NCBI GenBank assembly: GCA_030765065.1 | Contig: CM060979.1 | Location: 17,203,001-17,267,000, forward strand | Direction of reading: 5' to 3' | DNA from: Deroplatys truncata | Lineage: Eukaryota > Arthropoda > Insecta > Mantodea > Mantidae | Length of the DNA: 64,000 nt | Part shown: positions 32,225 to 44,814 of the stretch, one piece after another | Layout: the number at the start of each line of letters is the position of its first letter | Position numbering within the stretch: position 1 is the first letter of the stretch | The notes under the pieces: generated by a model | What the model was told of the DNA's origin: nothing | What the model saw: the letters and a program-made list of their open reading frames with translations, nothing else | Databases searched by the model: none | Translations under genes and position numbers: made by a program

Positions 32225-32500
32225 CCCTTGCCTAATTGTAAATTGTGAAGGTTTTCGCCCTACAACCTGGCACCAGCAACGCGTCCGTTCGGATTTCAGT
32301 GTTTAGCAAACTGAAGCGAGTCTATGGGCAGAGGATTTACCAACGAAATGAAGTTGGAGCGCTGAAATGGCTCAAAGAGTGGGACCCCACTTTCTATAGC
32401 AGGGACTGGAAAACTTTATTGCAGTTCTACGACAAATCTTGAATTCGTCGTATTACTTCGAAAATATACGAAATGTGCAGCAATAAAAGAATGTTCTTTA
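32225..32500 (+). pseudogene. mariner transposase C-terminal fragment
   Basis: Reads FSKLKRVYGQRIYQRNEVGA, then LKWLKEWDPTFYSRDWKTL and LQFYDKS to a stop at 32442, matching the mariner C-terminus ('FSKLK-HLGGKRF-TDEEV--AV-KWLKE--PEFY--GI-KLV-RYDKC'). The preceding residues (ALQPGTSNASVRIS) are a degraded YSPDLAPSDFHLF, with the catalytic Asp lost. No inverted ends were found, so this is a stray 3' piece. Confidence 0.6.
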
Positions 32501-32856
32501 TTTTGACGCTTTGTCCATTCAGCCACAAAAAGTTGAGAAAAATTACTTTTTGGCTTACACTGCTGATCCTCCAACTGCATCAACAAACAAACAAGCTACC
32601 ACAATGAAAGCGAACAAGCAACAAATGAGTAGAATGGAACGAAAAACAAGAAGAAAAGGTACGATAGGAATGAAAGAGCAAAAACAACGTAAATATTATG
32701 ATGATATAATAAAAGTGAAAAACTGATTTTCTGAAGTTGAGATTGCAGAGAATCCCCCATACATCCTTTATATCAAAAACACTTCCGTACCTCTGATCTC
32801 TCTTGTGGCAGGCTGAGCCACTACTACTGACCTCTCTATTCCACAGAAATACATAA

Positions 32857-33752
32857 AAAAATCTGATGTGTTACACTCACATGACTTTCTCTACTCTTGT
32901 ACAAACTATTTTTACAAACGTTTATTCTCCATCTACTTCATGTTCATCGAGATAAACATTTGCAGACTTTATCTTATTGCTAATTTTCTTGTAGATGTAA
33001 GGGGAATATACATTTACAAGGGCAATTTGGAAATACAGTAGCCTTTAAGCACATACATATCTCTTAATAGCTGGTTGCTAGGTGCAGCACCATTCCCTTT
33101 GCCACAGATTAATACTCTTTGCATATCCAACACAAAAAAATGAATAACGAATTCCCATTTGAGAAAATTATTGAAAAATTTAAGGGAATAACAAGCACTA
33201 TCTCGAAAATGGTTCACTCAACAAAAAAATGTATATGACATAAATTGTGTATTTTAACGCGATCTACATTTTTTGTTTTGTAAAATTTTGTCTATCTCTT
33301 ATGGTTTACCAGTTATGCAAAAGTCGTTCACAATGAAGAATACTTTTGGAGACGTTCCCAGAAAATTCAAGATATACATTTTATTTGTCATAAAATATCT
33401 TAAACATATGATATTTTAATAAAAATCGTTAGAGCCATTTTTGAGAAAATTAAAATTTTCGAAAAATCTTTCATGTAAAGGGCAATCTGGGGTGGGGGGG
33501 ATGTTCTTGAAAACCTTCGTGTCGCATCTCTGGAAGATACTGAACCTAAATACCAAGTTTGGTGTTTATCCGACTGTTCGTTTCTGAGTTATGCTGTTCA
33601 CACACAGACACACACACGGACAGGTTTCCAAAAATGCTTTTTTTGGATTCAGGGTGTCTCAAAACATGTATTTCCGGTGAAATCTCGGTATCGAATTTTT
33701 GGGTGGAATACAATACTTCCCCTACTTACTCTACGTAGTAGAGAAAGTAAAA
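32857..33752 (+). repeat. CTCTAC repeat, subfamily B copy
   Basis: Clean ~895 bp copy, from aaaaaaatctgatgtgttac to ctctacgtagtagagaaag, closely similar to the copies at 34876 and 40524. Good reference copy for subfamily B. Confidence 0.9.
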
Positions 33753-33917
33753 AGGTCACTTGCTGTTCTGACGAGATCAGCAATACGTGTATAAAATATA
33801 TTTAACTTTTTTCACCCTTGGTCCCAAATGGGAGATAATGACCAATCATATTTAAAAGAATGTTGTTTTTTACTGTCAGTCACTCAAACTTTATCAAAAT
33901 CTCTTTACCACCTCCTC

Positions 33918-34690
33918 CTTTTTACTTTCTCTGCCACGTACCTAGTAGCTAAACAAGGTATTGCATTCCATCCAAAAATTGGATACCGAGATTTAATCAG
34001 GAATACACATGTTGAGGGCCCCTGGATCCAAAAAGAGCATTTATAGCAAAATGTTCAGTGTGTGCATGTGTGTGTTTAGAAACGAAAAGTCGGATAAACA
34101 CCAAACTTGGTCTTAGGTTTAGCACCTTCTAAAATTGCGACATGAAAATTTCCAAGAAAATTTCCCACCCTAAACTACACTTTACATGGCAAATAAAATG
34201 TATATCTTGAATTTTCTTGGAATAACCTTTGAAGTTCTCTTCATACGGATGGAATTTTGTAGATATAATCTTAAACAAGTGGTAGACGTTAAGTGGAATA
34301 CCAAAACGCAATGTAGAATACTCAATTTATTTTAAATAACCTTTTTTGTGGTATAAACCATTTCCCAGATATCCGTGATTAATGGTTCGAATGTTTCAAT
34401 ACATCAGACATTCTTTTAAAGTCCTGTCAATTTTCACTTGTTTCTCGCGATGTCATGGAAACAGTATGGAATTTTAAGGCTAGCATATAGCGTCCAGTTG
34501 TTAAACATTTGACTATCGCTGTTCTCTTTGTATCTATAACGAAATGTGTAATGTAGCTGTTTCTGAAAAGGTTCATTTGGAGTAAAGTGAAGTAGATAGG
34601 AAACAAACTTCCATAAGTATAATTTACATATCCACTAAGAAGTGATAGAGAGTAGAGGAAGTTATGCGAATGTCTTGCGCTGCAACTAAA
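33918..34690 (-). repeat. CTCTAC repeat, subfamily A copy
   Basis: Minus orientation, from ttactttctctgccacgtac to gaggaagttatgcgaatg. Near-invariant core at 34446-34558. Confidence 0.88.
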
Positions 34691-34830
34691 TGAACACCAT
34701 TCCGACATTGTCCGCAAACTAAGAAACAATATATTAGATACTAGTTCATCATCTAAATTAAGCATAATACTGAGCAATTTCCTTCCGAGGCACTATGCTA
34801 TAGCTTATGGAAAGGAAAATGCTTTCAGAA

Positions 34831-35706
34831 GATCTTATGTGTTCCAGTCACGTAATTTTCTCCACGCACTATCGTTTATTTACATTCTCTACTACGTATA
34901 GTAAGTAGGGGAAGTATTGCATTCCACCCAAAAATTCGATACCAAGATTTCAACGGAAATACATGTTTTGAGACCCCCTGAATCCAAAAAAAGCATTTTT
35001 GGAAACATGTTCGTGTGTGTGTCTGTTAACAGCATTACTCAGAAACGAACAGTCGGATAAACACCAAACTTGGTATTTAAGTTCAGTATCTTCCAGTGAT
35101 GCGACACAAAGGTTTTCAAGAAAACCCCCCACCCCAAATTACCCTTTACATGGAACATTTTTCGAAAATTTTAATTTTCTCAAAATGGCTCTAACAATTT
35201 TGATGAAAATATCATATGCTTAAGATATTTTCATGACAAATGAAATGTATATCTCGAATTTTCTGGGAATGTCTCCAAAAGTATTCTTCATTGTGAACGA
35301 CTTTTGCATAACTGGTAAACCATAAATTTTACTTCACAAAAAATGTAGATCGCGTTAAAATACACAATTTATGTCATATACTTTTTTGTTGGGTGAACCA
35401 TTTTCAAGATATTGCTTGTTATTCCCTTAATTTTTCCAATACTTATACTTTTTCTCAAATTCGTTATTCATTTTTTTTGTCCTGGTAATGCAAAGAGAAC
35501 GGAATACTCCACATAGCAACCAGCTCTTAAAATATTTGACTATCGCTTAAAGCCTACCATATTCCCGTTGCATCTACAAGAAAATTAGCAATAAGATTAA
35601 CATCTCGATTAACATGAAGCATATGGAGAATAAGCGTTTGTAAAAATAGTTTGTACAAGAGTAGAGAACGTCATGTGAGTGTAACACATCAGTTTTTTTA
35701 TATGTA
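34831..35706 (-). repeat. CTCTAC repeat, subfamily B copy plus a 5' scrap
   Basis: 34831-34872 is a short plus-oriented 5' end. 34876-35706 is a minus-oriented subfamily B copy ending gagtgtaacacatcagtt. Confidence 0.85.
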
Positions 35707-36018
35707 GCTTCAACAAACTATTCTTACAAACGCTTATTTTTCTAACCACGTCTCGTTAACCAGGACAAAATTTACAGAAATAGTTTCGTAAAACTCTTTT
35801 CGCTGTAGATACAAGAGGGTTAGAGAAACAAATAATCAGATGTTTAAAAGCCGGTCGCTATGTGCTCGCCTTAAAGTTCAATGCTTTTTACATGCCATCA
35901 CAATAAACACCTGAACAGCGACAAGCTTTAAACAAAATAAGAAGTATTGACAAATTCAAACCAATTATAATGGATACCTCAGAAATTACTACTGATGCAA
36001 AGTTATTTGGAATAAATT

Positions 36019-37024
36019 TGAGAAGATGTTGTTTTTTATTAGCTCCACGTTTGGACGACAATTTGAAGAAGCTGGTTTGTTACGTTATTTGCATCACGCT
36101 TTGGGCGTAAATTTGAAGTAGGTGGTATTGAAGGAGTTGTATTATATTTCAACTGTTGGGAGCCGAACTTGAAGTTGGTTGCAACCGCACGTATAGTACC
36201 CGGTTTCCGGTAGCCTTCGCCCCAAATGTACCTTCCGGTGGCCTTTGCCCCCCCCCAAATGTTTAAAACATATCAACTTTGTAAATTGACTGTTTCTTTA
36301 AATATGATATATTTATGTTTGCCTCGGTTGCGTCAGTATTTATTTTAGAGACATGGATTTCTTGGCAGGGTTGTGATGCGACAATAATGTAGGCTTACAC
36401 ATATTATAATTTTACTTCACTCCTTTTATTAATACATGATACTATTTAAATAAGACTTCACTGATATAGAGAGCTGTGAGATTCTTTTGCACTTTTTAAC
36501 AGGTAAACTTAGTTTTCGTTTCACACGAATAGGTATTAAATCTCTCAAGGACGCATCTTGCATCCGGTTACAATCACTGTTTGCAGGCAATTGACTTATG
36601 AATTTGTAAAATTTTCTCCTTTTCAGTTTCTGGTTGGCTAATCCTACTCCAATAGAATACCTTCATTTAACTAAAACCCCCTCCGGTTGTTGATTGGCTA
36701 TTTTATAAACTGTCGCTAAAATCACATTATTGCTTACAAGAATCACAAGTGACATTTAAACTCTCAAGCTCATTATTGCCTCAAGGTTACCTCATTGTTA
36801 GCAACTTTTAACTTATTATTCTCACAGCTCCTACATTATTAAATTACATAATACATTCATATAACATTATTGAACATGTATACAATAATATAAGCATATG
36901 CAATGACTGTTACATACATTTTACAAATTATTACATACACATATTGCTTCAAGGCGGGCTGTTATTGAATTTATATATTATATAATTAGACTGAAATCAT
37001 TCAAGTGTTAAAAATACTGCCTCA
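36019..37024 (-). repeat. TGAGGCAG solo-LTR-like unit with AATT duplication
   Basis: 1,006 bp. On the plus strand it starts TGAGAAGATG and ends ACTGCCTCA, i.e. TG...CA. AATT flanks both ends (36015-36018 and 37025-37028), and removing the unit restores the host repeat. On the minus strand it has CCAAT boxes and AATAAA-like signals and no reading frame. Best-bounded member of the family; read as a fossil solo LTR. Confidence 0.75.
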
Positions 37025-37392
37025 AATTGTGCATTTCAAAGAGATTTATATTCTGCATGCAGTACGATTTTTTTTTTGTTTACACCTTACAAAAAATAAT
37101 GCAAAACTCCTTTGGAATGAAGGGGTTCAATCATTTGGAATTTTATTCCCTGAAAATTTAAGATATACAGCTTATTTGCCATGTAAATGCCTTAAATGTA
37201 TGGTATTTTAATAAAAAAACCCAGAGCCAAAGTTTTTCCATGTAAAGAGTACTTCGGTTTTGGGGGGGGATTTTTCTTGAAAATCTTCCCTTTCACATCT
37301 ATTGAAGGCACACATGCCATGTTTTTTGTTTATTCAGGAAGCTTCAAAACCTGTATTTCTGTTGCTGAATTTTTGGCTGGTGTGCAGTCCTT

Positions 37393-38262
37393 TGAGGCAG
37401 TATTTGTAACACTTAAATAATTTCAGTCTAATTATATAATATGTAAATTCAATAACAGCCCGCCTTGAAGCAATATGTGTATGTAATAATTTGTAAAATG
37501 TATGTAACAGTCATTGCATATGCTTATATTATTGTAAACATCTTCAATAATGTTATGTGAATTCATTACGTAATTTAATAATGTAGGAGCTCTGAGAAAC
37601 AGGTCAAAAGTTGCTAACAATGAGGTAACCTTGAGGTAATAATGATTTAGTAAGTTTAAACGTCACTTGTGATTCTTGGAGTAACAATAATGTAATTTTA
37701 GTGACGGTTTATAAAATAGCCAATCAACAACCAGAAAAAGTTTTAGTTGAATGAAGGGGAGTAGGATTAGCCAATCAGAAACTGAAATATAGCAAAATTT
37801 TCAAATACAGAGTTCAGTTGCTTCTAGACAGCGCTCATAACTGGACTGTTGCCTGCAAACAGTGATTGTAACCGGATGCAAGATGCCGCTTGAGAGATTT
37901 AATATTATTCGTGTGAGACGAAAAATAAGTTTACGTGTTAAAAAGTGTAATTAATTAATTAATAAAAAGAATCTCACAGCTCTCGATATCAGTGAAGTGT
38001 TATTTAAATCGTATCAAGTATTAATAAAAGGAGTGAAGTAAAATTATAATCTGTGTAAAACATAAATATTAAATATTTAAAGAAACAGTCAAATTACAAG
38101 GTTAATATTTTTTTTAAACTTGGGGCAAAGGCCACCTGAATGTACATTTGGGGCGAAGGCTACCGGAAACTGTTTACTATACGTGCGGTTGCAACTACTG
38201 CAAGTTCGGCTCCCCAACAGTCGAAATATAATACAACTCCTATAACAAACAACTTCAATTTC
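37393..38262 (+). repeat. TGAGGCAG solo-LTR-like unit, opposite orientation
   Basis: About 870 bp, starting TGAGGCAGTATTTG and ending ...aacttca. Inverted relative to the unit at 36019-37024 and separated from it by 368 bp of host repeat. Contains agccaatcaac, agccaatcag, agacagcgctcataactgg and aataaaagg. No clear target duplication. Confidence 0.72.
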
Positions 38263-38305
38263 CACTAGCTACTATAGGCAAGTAGTAGTGAAAGTAAAAG
38301 ATAGG

Positions 38306-38715
38306 AAAACATGTTAAAGCAGAAACAGGATTGTGTATAATACTTCCATATGCAGCATTCCTCTGTAAACACAAACATTGAGAATTAAATTCGTATACAC
38401 GGGATATTCCAAAGTAATTAAAACTGATGACAATAGCTGTGCAGTGAACTCTTCTTGAAACGAGAAACAATAACATATTTCAATTACGTGGAAAGCACAG
38501 CACAGGGGATATTAAAACTGCCTTGTTAATTTGGTTTGTTCTACTATAAAATTGTCACATTGGCCCGCATGTTTATGATGCACGCTGAATAACCGCTCAT
38601 CATAATTTATCGTTTTAAACATCCATGAAAATGCAAACTCAGCCATCAGCGAAGTTTCCAAGATTTTTCACAACGAACAACAATTTTGTGAACAATGAAA
38701 CAAACAAGTATGACG
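38306..38715. other. No gene recognised
   Basis: AT-rich spacer. Confidence 0.4.
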
Positions 38716-38830
38716 AATCGAGCGGGATGACTCAGGCGTTAATGTCTGTGATCCGCAATCGGAAGATTCCGTGTTCAAATACCTTTGGCTCACTCGCCAA
38801 AGTAAGTACAAAATGGGATATTCAATAGCA
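38716..38830 (+). mobile_element. SINE head fragment (family 2)
   Basis: AATCGAGCGGGATGACTCAG, then ttccgtgttcaaat: family 2 head with a weakened B box, truncated after ~115 bp. Confidence 0.6.
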
Positions 38831-38865
38831 CGACCCAAAGTTTCACCTTAAGTCTAAGACAATAA

Positions 38866-40068
38866 TAAAAATCTGATGTGTTACATTCACATACCTTTCT
38901 CTATCCTCCATTGTTTATTAACGGGTACAAATTATCCAAAGGAAAGTTTGCTTTTCTATTACATTTTAATCGAAATAAACCTTTACAGAAATAGCTACAT
39001 TACACATTTCGTTATAGATACAAAGAGAACAGCGATAGTCAAATGTTTAACAACTGGACGCTATATGCCGGCCTTAAAATTCCATACTGTTTCCATGACA
39101 TCTCGAGAAACAACAGAGAATCGATAGGACTTGAAGAAATCGAACCATTACACTCACATGACTTTGTCTACTCTTGTACAAACTATTTTTACAAACGCTT
39201 ATTCTCCATATGCTTCACGTTAATCGAGATGTTAACCTTATTGCTAATTTTCTTGTAGATGCAAGGGGAATTGGTAGGCTTTAAGCGATAGTCAAATATT
39301 TTAAGAGCTGGTTGCTATGTGGCGTATTCCATCCTCTTTGCATGTCCAGGACATAAAAAAATGAATAACGAATTTGACAAGACGTTTAAGTATTGGAAAA
39401 TTTAAGCGAATAACAAGCAATATCTTGAAAATGGTTTACCCCCCCCCCCGCCCAAAAAAAATGTATATGATATAAATTGTGTATTTTATCGCGATCTACA
39501 TTTTTTGTGTAGTAAAATTTTGTCTATCTCTTATGGTTTACCAGTTACGCAAAAGTCGTTCACAATGAAGAATACTTTTGGAGACATGCCCAAAAAATTC
39601 GAGATATACATTTAATTTGTCATGAAAATATCTTAAACATACGATATTTTAATCAAAATCGTTAAAGCCATTTTTGAGAAAATTAAAATTTTCGAAAAAT
39701 GTTCCATGTAAAGGGTAATCTGGAGTGGAGGGATTTTCTTGAAAATGTTCGTGTCGCATCTCTGGAAGGTACTGCACCTAAATACCAAGTTTGGTGTTTA
39801 TCCGACTGTTCGTTTCTGAGTTATGCTGTTCACAGTCTCAAACACATCTTTTTGTAAAAACGCTTGAGTTGAAATCTCGGAACCAAATCAATTTTTAAGT
39901 GAAATGAAATACCTTCTCTACCTACTATGTGCATGGTAGAGAAAGTAAAATTTCTTTTTGGATTCAGAGTTCCTCAAAACATGTGTTTCAATTGAAATCT
40001 CAGTATAGAATTTTTGGGAAGAGTGCAATGCCTTCTATATCTACTATGTACGTGGTACAGAAAGTAAA
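38866..40068 (+). repeat. CTCTAC subfamily A copy with a subfamily B copy nested inside
   Basis: 38866-39135 is the 5' third of an A copy, including the near-invariant core at 38995-39110. 39136-39949 is a B copy ending catggtagagaaag. 39950-40068 resumes a 3' end (tttggattcagag...gtggtacagaaag), probably the remainder of the A copy. Confidence 0.7.
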
Positions 40069-40214
40069 CACGAAAATAGACGGTAATAGTGAATACTCTT
40101 ACCAACTGTTCACAAATAACGAAGGCAGGTAGATTAGATAGCACCATAATGCCATCTGCCAGTCACAGAAGCAGAGGCACAGTTGCTATGCACATGCCAC
40201 TGTGGACACGAGAG

Positions 40215-40502
40215 TTTGGTTGCTAACCGATTTTTCGTTTTTTAATTATGTTGCTCACAGATACACATAGACACAGTTGGGCCTCTTTCTGAAAATACTT
40301 TATTTTAATTTGTTTATTCAGGCAGCCTCGGTGAAATTCGATATCGAATATTTGGGCGGAAGGTGATACTTCCTCTACTAACTACAGGTAAGTAGTAGAG
40401 AAAGCAATACGTTTACGTATAATTTATCGAAGATATATAAAAATAAACGACAGTGTGTAGAGAAAGTCATGTGTATTAAACACATCATGTTTTTTAAACG
40501 TA
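40215..40502 (+). repeat. CTCTAC repeat, 3' third with outer inverted repeat
   Basis: From ccgatttttcgtttttt to aagtagtagagaaagc, then the outer end tagagaaagtcatgtg...cacatcatg. Confidence 0.7.
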
Positions 40503-40523
40503 TCTACTTTGAGCCTTCTCTTT

Positions 40524-40653
40524 TTACTTTCTCTATTACGTATAGTAAGTAGGGGTAGTATTGTATTCCACCCAAAAAATTCGATACCGAGATTTTACCG
40601 GAAATACATGTTTTGAGATCCCTGAATCCAAAAAAAGCATTTTTGGAAACATG

Positions 40654-40684
<31 letters not shown>

Positions 40685-41455
40685 CTGTGTCTGTCTGTCT
40701 GTCTGTGAACAGCATAACTCAGAAACGAACAGTCGGATAAACACCAAACTTGGTATTTAGGTTCAGTATCTTCCAGAGATGCGAAACGAAGGTTTTCAAG
40801 AAAATCCCCCCACCCCAGATTACCCTTTACATGGAACATTTTTCGAAAATTTTAATTTTCTCAAAAATGGCTTTAACGATTTTGATGAAAATATCGTATG
40901 TTTAAGATATTTTCATGACAAATGAAATGTATATCTTGAATTTTCTGGGAATGTCTCCAAAAGTATTCTTCATTGTGAACGACTTTTGGTAAACTGGTAA
41001 ACCATAAGAAATAGACAAAATTTTACTACACAAAAAATGTAGATCGCGTTAAAATACACAATTTGTCATATACATTTTTGTTGTTGAGTGAACCATTTTC
41101 GAGATATTGCTTGTTATTCCCTTAAATTTTTCAATACTTATTTTCTCAAATGCGAATTCGTTATTCATTTTTTTGTCTCTGATATGCAAAGAATATTAAT
41201 CTGTGGGAAAGGGAATGGTGCTGCACCTAGCAACCAGCTATTAAGAGATATGTATGTGCTTAAAGGCTACTGTATTTCGATACTGCCCTTGTAGATAAAT
41301 ATTCCCCTTACATCAACAAGATAATTAGCAATATGATAGAGTCTGCAAATGTTTATCTCGATTAACATGAAGTAGGTGGAGAATAAGCGTTTGTAAAAAT
41401 AGTTTGTACAAGAGTAGAGAAAGTCATGTGAGTGTAACACATCAGATTTTTTTCT
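40524..41455 (-). repeat. CTCTAC repeat, subfamily B copy with GT expansion
   Basis: Minus orientation, ~930 bp. At 40656-40708 the short tgtctgtctgtg stretch of other copies has expanded into a (GT)n/(CTGT)n microsatellite. Confidence 0.88.
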
Positions 41456-41529
41456 TGGGCTTTTCCTACAAGACAATTGAGTCTATGGGCGCAAATCACC
41501 AGCTTAACTACAAGAAATTTACTTTCACT

Positions 41530-41977
41530 AACACACGTACATAGTCAGTAGAGAAGGTATTGTATTCCACTCAAATATTCGATACCGAGAATTCACGCGA
41601 AATACATGACCTGAGGACCCCTGAATTGTGAACAGCATTACTCAAAAACCAGGATTCGGATAAATACCGAACTTTTTATTTAGGTTCATTACCTTCCAAA
41701 GATGCAACACGAAAGTCCCCCACCTCAAACTACGCTTTACATGCAACATTTTCGAAATTTTTGGTTTTTTAAAACTCGTTTTAACGAATTTAGCTAAAAT
41801 AAAATATATTAAAAGCATTTACATGACTAATAAAATGTGTATCTTGAACTTTCTGGGAATAGCCTTTGAAGTCCTCTTCATTCAGAAGGAATTTTGTATT
41901 ATTCTGTATAACTGGAAATATTAAGCCACACTGTGTAATACCTTTTGTTTATACACAAAAAGATGTAGACCTCTAGA
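41530..41977 (-). repeat. CTCTAC repeat, 3' half, cut by an LTR-like unit
   Basis: Minus orientation from cacgtacatagtcagtagag to cacaaaaagatgtagacctc, where the TGAGGCAG subfamily 2 unit begins. The 5' half was not found on the far side. Confidence 0.7.
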
Positions 41978-42760
41978 CATGTCTCTTGATCAGAGTGTGT
42001 AAACGGAAAGGAATCTTTTATCATTAATACATTGATCTTAACACTCGCCAAACTGAAACTGTTATAATAACTTCTTACTGATCACTTTTAATCCACGTAC
42101 TTCAACCTTTTGTATAATTAACCTTACAACACTTTAGATTATTCATAATTCTGCTGCGCGTAACTTGTGAATCGATACCCGAAGTTTACCGTACAAATAC
42201 TTTCGACGAATTGACTGACTGAAGACGACGTGTAGTGTACACAGATTTTTGATGAACTGGACAACTGAAGGCGACGTGTAATGTATTGAGATTTTCGATG
42301 AACTGGGCGACTGAAGGCGACGTGTAATGTACTAAGAATTTTGATGAACTGACCGCGATCTACCTCTGACTTGGCTTTTTATACACCCACTCCCCGATAT
42401 GCCTAAAGATTATAACTGAACTGCAATTGGCTAATAAAACGCGCCAATATTAGCGTCTATTTTAATATCCAATGAAAATTATGAATACATATGCTCTAGG
42501 GAAATATCCCAGAAGATTCTCAACGGAAAAAACGCGCCAACATTACGTAACTTCCTCGTTTCCAATAATGATAAACAGCTCACCCCCCTTGCTGCATTAT
42601 TGCGCGCTATTATTGACAGTTTCAGTAAGGTCGTATAAACTTACTTATCAACAATAATTACAGTCAAGAAACATCTCAAATCAATGTTACATAAAAATGC
42701 ATATTCATATTACAATGATTATTTACATTTAAGTAATTTGTGATACAAATTACTGCATCA
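41978..42760 (-). repeat. TGAGGCAG solo-LTR-like unit, subfamily 2
   Basis: On the minus strand it starts TGATGCAGTAATTTGTATC, passes CCAAT-type boxes and GTATAAAAAGCC (TATA box, plus-strand 42374-42382), then three 46 bp tandem repeats (42208-42345), and ends near tgtctcttg. Inverted relative to 48238-48962. No reading frame. Fossil LTR-type unit. Confidence 0.65.
42208..42345 (-). repeat. 46-bp tandem repeat x3
   Basis: Units start at 42208, 42254 and 42300, each reading gaactg..actgaaggcgacgtgtaatgta.. on the plus strand. They lie just downstream (minus strand) of the TATA box, in the expected transcribed leader. Confidence 0.85.
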
Positions 42761-42789
42761 ATGTGGACGGGTCTTCGAATCAGGAATTA

Positions 42790-44032
42790 TGAGGGCAGTC
42801 CCAGACGTACCCGACCTGACGTATATATAGCGATTGTTGTTTCAAACAAATGACTATGGTAGAAAGTACCACCCTTATAAAGCTTAAGTTTAAAGTTTGA
42901 CGATGCTACATTGTTTAGTAATTGTTTGGCAGCCATTAATAGTGAACTCTCTCGGCGAATTTGTAAACATGGATAACACTGGTCATCGTTATGTGATACA
43001 ATACGTTCATTTGAAAGGTCTTAGTCCAACTAATATTAAAGCTGAGTTAGATTCTACTCTGGGGGAGTCTGCTTTCGTTTACAACAGTAAAATATTGGGT
43101 GGCAGAGTTTAAGCGAGGCCGTACGAGCTGCCAAAATGAACATCGCAGTGGTGACTACGCCAGAAATTGTGAAGAAAATCCACAAAATGTTATTGGATGA
43201 CCGTCGGCTGAAAGTGCGCAAGCTAGCAGACAACATAGTGCTGTACATCACACACTAACTGAAAGATGTGGACAAGATGGTTCCGCGTTTGCTCACAATG
43301 GAGCAAAAGCAGCGTCGTGAGGATGTTTCAGTCGAGTGTTTGGCGATGTTTTGCTGCAATAAAGCCGAGTTTTTGTGTCGATTCAAAACCATGGATAAAC
43401 ATGGGTCTATCGCTGCCAACCTGAGACGAAGGAACAGTCAAAACAGTGGATTGAAAGGGGAGAATCGGTTCCAAAGAAGGTGAGACAGTTCCATTTGCAG
43501 GCAAGGTCATGGTGTTAGTTTTTTGGAATGTGTGTGGAATAATTTTCATTGATTATCTTCAAAAAGGAAAAGCAATCAATGGCGAGTATTATACAAACTT
43601 ATTGCAGCATTTGAATGATGAAATCAAGCAAAAACGGCAGCATTTAGTCGAAAAGAAGCCTTTGTTTCATAAGACAATGCACGAGTTTACACATCCATCA
43701 TCGCAATGGGCAAAATCAATTAGTTAATGTACGAATTGCTTCCTTATGCACCCTATTCGCCAGATTTAGCTTCCTCTGAATATTTTCTATTTCCAAAGTT
43801 GAAGAAATAGATTGGTGGTAAAAGATTTGCCAGCAATGAAGAGGTGGAGTTTGTAGTTGATGGTTATTTTGCAGAACTCGATGGTTCTCACTATAAACAG
43901 GATATCGATGCTATTGAACATCGCTACGAAAAGTGTATCGAGCTGAAAGGAGACTATGTAGACAAATAAATATGTTTTTTCCCAAAACTTTTGTTTTCTT
44001 TGTTAGGTCGGGTACTTCTGGTACAGTCCTCG
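42790..44032 (+). mobile_element. mariner element, full length, decayed
   Basis: 1,243 bp with inverted ends (CAGACGTACCCGACC at the left; inverted ggtcgggtacttctg at the right) and TA on both sides (42788-42789, 44033-44034). A third mariner subfamily in this window. Confidence 0.88.
42970..43969 (+). pseudogene. mariner transposase, multiply broken
   Basis: The start MDNTGHRYVIQYVHLKGLSP is followed in shifting frames by EFKRGRTSCQNEHRSGD, EIVKKIHKMLLDDRRLKVRK, then (after a small deletion near 43245) MVPRLLTMEQKQRREDVSVE and CLAMFCCNKAEFLCRFKTMD (first D kept, the next E now K). Then VMVLVFWNVCGIIFIDYLQK and, in another frame, the second catalytic region. A one-base loss turns HQDNAR into HKTMHE. 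The third region reads YSPDLASSEYFLF, where the final Asp is Glu. The C-terminus (HYKQDIDAIEHRYEKCIELK) ends at TAA 43967-43969. At least four breaks. Not functional. Confidence 0.88.
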
Positions 44033-44034
44033 TA

Positions 44035-44814
44035 TTAGAGCTACCGCGTGTCTCTGTGGCCTGTCTGCCTGCGACGTGTAGCCTCCTGTTGTTACTTCCT
44101 TCACTTCATCGCTTCTCCCAAAAGTCGCAGCACGCGAGGTGTTGCTCTCGTTGGATACCCTGTATACTTATAGGGTAAACATAGCAAATAAACAGCTGTA
44201 ATTCATTTCCGGGAAGCTCTCCCTGTTTTTAAATGTATTTAGAAAATTCACTGTTTTTTTCGCCATCAGTTGCAAGGTGGCTCTGTGTTTGACATGAATT
44301 AACAGTATATCTCTCTGCATGTTATTATCTAAACAGATACGAATTTACTCCAGCCTGTTGTTGAAAGGTTCTTTTTTATGATTGGTTGTCTATTTATTTT
44401 GGTTTCTTCGTGCTTTACAGTTATCGACTCAATTTTTTTACACAATGACAGTTGCTGCTAACATACTGGATATTTATTTTAACATCAAATGTTTCAAAAT
44501 ACAAACTAAAAATGTTTTGTATTGAGTCCAGAAGCACACTGATGGGGGGCAAAAAATGCAAGCCAAACACTGTATAGCTTTACACGTATCCTAACACAAA
44601 CGAGCAATATCTAGTTTTATTTCTACAAAGTTTGATATTGGATATCGGATATTTGATTTTGATAGTTTTTCTGTAAGGTAGGAATTCAACAAAAATGACA
44701 CCGCCATATCTTGTATCGCTGGAGCGCATCAGAGCTTCGAAAAGCTGCTACTGAAATTATGGTTTACAATTCTCAATTCACTCTAATATATACACAAACA
44801 CTTCGAATTTCTGT
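44035..44814. other. No gene recognised
   Basis: AT-rich after a short GC-richer start. A taccctgtatacttatagggta inverted motif near 44157-44176 is the only structure seen. Confidence 0.35.

Larger units (their letters stand above)
35707..38305 (+). repeat. CTCTAC repeat, subfamily C, host of two insertions
   Basis: One copy in three pieces: 35707-36018, 37025-37392 and 38263-38305. The joins are collinear with intact copies (ggaataaatt | aattgtgcattt; gtgcagtcctt | tccactagctactatagg). The two gaps are exactly the two TGAGGCAG units. Confidence 0.85.

Noticed and set aside
44157-44176. Extra mariner-type end (taccctgtata)
   Set aside because: No partner end within a plausible distance and no transposase sequence nearby.
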